From contig JAIBBM010000010.1 of NCBI GenBank assembly GCA_019694685.1, positions 27,569 to 91,568 of the forward strand: a stretch of DNA of 64,000 bases, in the 5' to 3' direction. The position numbers and the translations under genes are program-made. The stretch is from Leptospirales bacterium (GTDB taxonomy: Bacteria > Spirochaetota > Leptospiria > Leptospirales > Leptonemataceae). The notes under the pieces are model-generated. The model ran no database searches. It was not told the origin of the DNA and saw only the letters and a program-made list of their open reading frames with translations. Below are positions 61,950 to 64,000 of this stretch, in pieces. The stretch's first letter is position 1, and every line of letters begins with the position of its first letter.

Positions 61950-64000
61950 TTGCATCTGCTCGACGCCTATGTCTCGCAGTACCAACCATTTTCCGCGGGT
62001 AAGGAATCTTTACCGGCGGCCGGCCACGCGTTTCTCATCGCCGCAGCACTCAGTCAACCAGGCAAGAAAGGAATCATCATTGTAGCCCCCGACGACGGCC
62101 AGGCCCGCCGATTGTGCGACGAAGTAAAATCATTATGCGGAAAAGGAACTCTCCTTCCTTCCAGGCGGATTCTCCCCTATGAGATGGTGCGAGTATCACG
62201 AGATGTGGAGGGAGAGAGAGAGCAGGGGCTTTCCGCTCTGGCTCATGGAAAACCTGTGTTCACGACTGCGGACGCGTTATGCGAACGATTTTATCCATCC
62301 AGAGACCAGCTCACTCTGAAAGTGAACGATGAGATTGGCCCGGATGACCTGGCAGCATCTCTGGTTCGTCTGGGGTACAGGCCTTCTGGCAGAACAGAGG
62401 TTCCAGGAGAATTTACGCGAAAGGCAGGCATCATCGACGTGTTCGCGTCCAATCTGCCAGAGCCGATTCGCATTGATTACTTTGATACAATCATCGAAAG
62501 CATTCGCAAGTTTGATGCAGAGAGTCAGATTGGCGGGGAAAAACTCATCAATGTGGAGATTGGATCTGCGGCAGAAACGATTCTGTCTGAAAGTCAATCG
62601 AAGGATCTGCGCGAAAAACTAAAGAAGTCCTTTAAGTCAGAAATTCTACCACCATGGATCGATGAAGAGTTTGGTGTGATCAACTCTCGCGATTGCGAAT
62701 CACTTCATGAATTTCTTCCCCTGATACTCGAAGGCAAAACTCTCTCAGAGCTCGCGGGCAAAAAGCCACTCTTGATTATGGCAGATTGTGATTCAGTCCG
62801 CGCGCGTCTGGATTTGTTTGAGCGAGAAGTGCGCGAATGCTTTGCGGCGGCAAGCTCCACACATGCCTGCGTTCCCTGTGAGAAAGCATATCACTTTTCA
62901 CCGTTAGACGGCTTTGATGTTCTTGAGATTGAGGATTCAGAGTTTCCGGGCGATTGTGGCATACAGCGTCTCGAGGGAGTCAAAGGCAGAATCGCAGATA
63001 TTCAAAAAGCAGTTGGGAAACTGGTCCTGGAAGGCCAGAAAGTCTTCATCACTGCACCGGATCGCACACAGTTAGATCGCATAGCGGGTGTTTTTCGATC
63101 TCAAACAGACTATAAAACGGAAAGCGTTGTTGATTTTCAGATGGATGCGAAGAAGAGAGGTCTGGTATCTCTTGTAGTTTCTCCCTTGCGCGAGGGAATT
63201 CGCATTCCCTCCCTTTCCACTCAGATACTTACGGACGCGGATCTGTTTGGCCGAGGGTACAAGAAGAAATCCTATTTCAAAAAAAGAAAATCGTCTCCCA
63301 TTGAATCCTTTCTGGATCTAAAAGAGGACGATCATGTAGTTCACGTAAATCACGGCATTGGAAAATTCATTGGCCTTGAGCGCGTCAGTGCAGCGGGCAG
63401 AGAGCGCGACTTTCTGGTCATAGAGTACGCAGACAAAGACAGACTGTTCGTGCCTCTGGATCAAATATCCTTGATTCAAAGGTATTCTGCGCCCACCGAA
63501 GAGCCAAGGCTGGATTCTCTCGGCAAAGCATCTTTTAAAAAGATCAGAGAGAGGGTGGCCGAGCGAACAGAGCAGCTGGCTCAGGAACTCGTCAACATCT
63601 ATGCTGCGCGCATGAAAACTCCGGGATATCCCTTCCCGGCAGATACAATTTATCAGGACGAATTTGAAGGTGCCTTTGAGTGGGAAGAAACGCCGGACCA
63701 GCTGGCAGCCATAGAATCTGTGAAGGCGGACATGGAAGCTCCGCGTCCCATGGACCGCTTGATTTGTGGAGATGTGGGATACGGAAAAACAGAAGTAGCC
63801 ATCCGAGCCGCCTTTAAAGCGGTGATGGCAGGCAAGCAAGTCGTCTTCATTTGCCCGACGACTGTCCTTGCTCTGCAGCACTTTCGCACGTTTTCCAAAC
63901 GTTATGCGGAATACCCGATCAAAGTGGACTGGATGAGTCGTTTTCGTACTGCGAAGGAAGTGGCGGATGTGAAGAGAAGGGCTACGTCCGGGGAAGTGGA
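61950..64000 (+). CDS. mfd: Transcription-repair coupling factor Mfd, 3'-truncated by window
   Basis: Translocase that removes stalled RNA polymerase and recruits UvrA. The visible 683 residues cover the UvrB-like N-terminus, the CarD-like RNA-polymerase-interacting domain (DHVVHVNHGIGKFIGLERV near residue 461) and the start of the helicase with Walker A GDVGYGKTE near residue 607. The frame is open through the end of the window. The start is uncertain: in this frame the region after TGA at 61929 offers ATT 61932 and TTG 61950 (used here); an ATG at 61928 with GAGGA upstream is in another frame and stops at 61998. Confidence 0.9.
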   Translation, partial: MHLLDAYVSQYQPFSAGKESLPAAGHAFLIAAALSQPGKKGIIIVAPDDGQARRLCDEVKSLCGKGTLLPSRRILPYEMVRVSRDVEGEREQGLSALAHGKPVFTTADALCERFYPSRDQLTLKVNDEIGPDDLAASLVRLGYRPSGRTEVPGEFTRKAGIIDVFASNLPEPIRIDYFDTIIESIRKFDAESQIGGEKLINVEIGSAAETILSESQSKDLREKLKKSFKSEILPPWIDEEFGVINSRDCESLHEFLPLILEGKTLSELAGKKPLLIMADCDSVRARLDLFEREVRECFAAASSTHACVPCEKAYHFSPLDGFDVLEIEDSEFPGDCGIQRLEGVKGRIADIQKAVGKLVLEGQKVFITAPDRTQLDRIAGVFRSQTDYKTESVVDFQMDAKKRGLVSLVVSPLREGIRIPSLSTQILTDADLFGRGYKKKSYFKKRKSSPIESFLDLKEDDHVVHVNHGIGKFIGLERVSAAGRERDFLVIEYADKDRLFVPLDQISLIQRYSAPTEEPRLDSLGKASFKKIRERVAERTEQLAQELVNIYAARMKTPGYPFPADTIYQDEFEGAFEWEETPDQLAAIESVKADMEAPRPMDRLICGDVGYGKTEVAIRAAFKAVMAGKQVVFICPTTVLALQHFRTFSKRYAEYPIKVDWMSRFRTAKEVADVKRRATSGEV

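Overview
The window looks like a stretch of chromosome from a spirochaete of the order Leptospirales: Leptospira-like gene content, but with a base composition that looks nearer 50% GC than typical Leptospira. The pointers are a P83/100-family protein, a fliD filament cap gene followed by a flagellum-linked unknown, futalosine-route menaquinone synthesis (mqnC), a tRNA cluster followed by tig-clpP-clpX, a second clpP, Tat translocase genes, a long-form guaA and many exported lipoproteins. Genus cannot be fixed from the sequence alone. Nothing looks like a prophage, insertion sequence, CRISPR array or rRNA operon. Genes are tightly packed, with many ATGA or TGATG overlaps, and most operons run on without visible terminators.

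Layout. 0-5 kb: a partial unknown gene, then the minus-strand operon aroE-folC-pepP-lgt, all four overlapping. 5-11 kb: a small membrane protein, fliD, a flagellum-linked unknown, a CBS/PAS/Fis regulator, and an exported pair (choice-of-anchor-X-like protein and an alpha/beta-hydrolase) closed by a strong terminator. 11-17 kb: a lipid-related operon of Rieske protein, HAD-IB phosphatase, a LarA-like protein and a large fatty acyl-CoA reductase/PlsC acyltransferase fusion. 17-20 kb: an SDR and DUF2231 pair on minus, then a HEAT-repeat lipoprotein, ThiF/MoeB-like E1, a zinc ribbon, a LapA-like protein and an RsmD-like methylase. 20-24 kb: a cellulose-synthase-like glycosyltransferase, a CHAT-like caspase-fold protein, a PilZ protein, a Cys-rich protein and ptsN. 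24-27 kb: minus-strand enolase, FtsB-like protein and a second clpP.

27-35 kb: an AI-2E-type permease with a cyclic-nucleotide-binding protein, five tRNAs (Pro, Arg, His, Leu, Gly), tig (apparent CTG start), clpP, clpX, tatC/tatA, an unknown and trxA. 35-45 kb: a His-rich lipoprotein, a metallo-beta-lactamase/cyclic-nucleotide fusion, a prepilin peptidase with an aminotransferase, and an operon of midasin-like AAA-VWA protein, gamma-carbonic-anhydrase-like protein and ribBA, facing a ClpS-like gene. 45-54 kb: an unknown, a TlpA-type thioredoxin, guaA, speE, a VOC protein, a 0.7 kb gene-poor stretch with a duplicated structured repeat, a DUF374 acyltransferase, tRNA-Leu and tRNA-Cys, a YyaL-type protein and a MORN lipoprotein. 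54-64 kb: a FadF-like membrane Fe-S reductase, mqnC, an MBOAT/SGNH pair, the P83/100 protein and the start of mfd, which runs off the window.

The least explained parts are: the LarA-like protein, which has lost two expected active-site residues and sits with a fatty-acyl reductase/acyltransferase; the glycosyltransferase/CHAT-like/PilZ trio; the AAA-VWA protein, whose second ATPase site and metal site look degenerate; a ClpS-like protein lacking key N-degron-binding residues; and the paired palindromic repeat near 49.8 and 50.25 kb.
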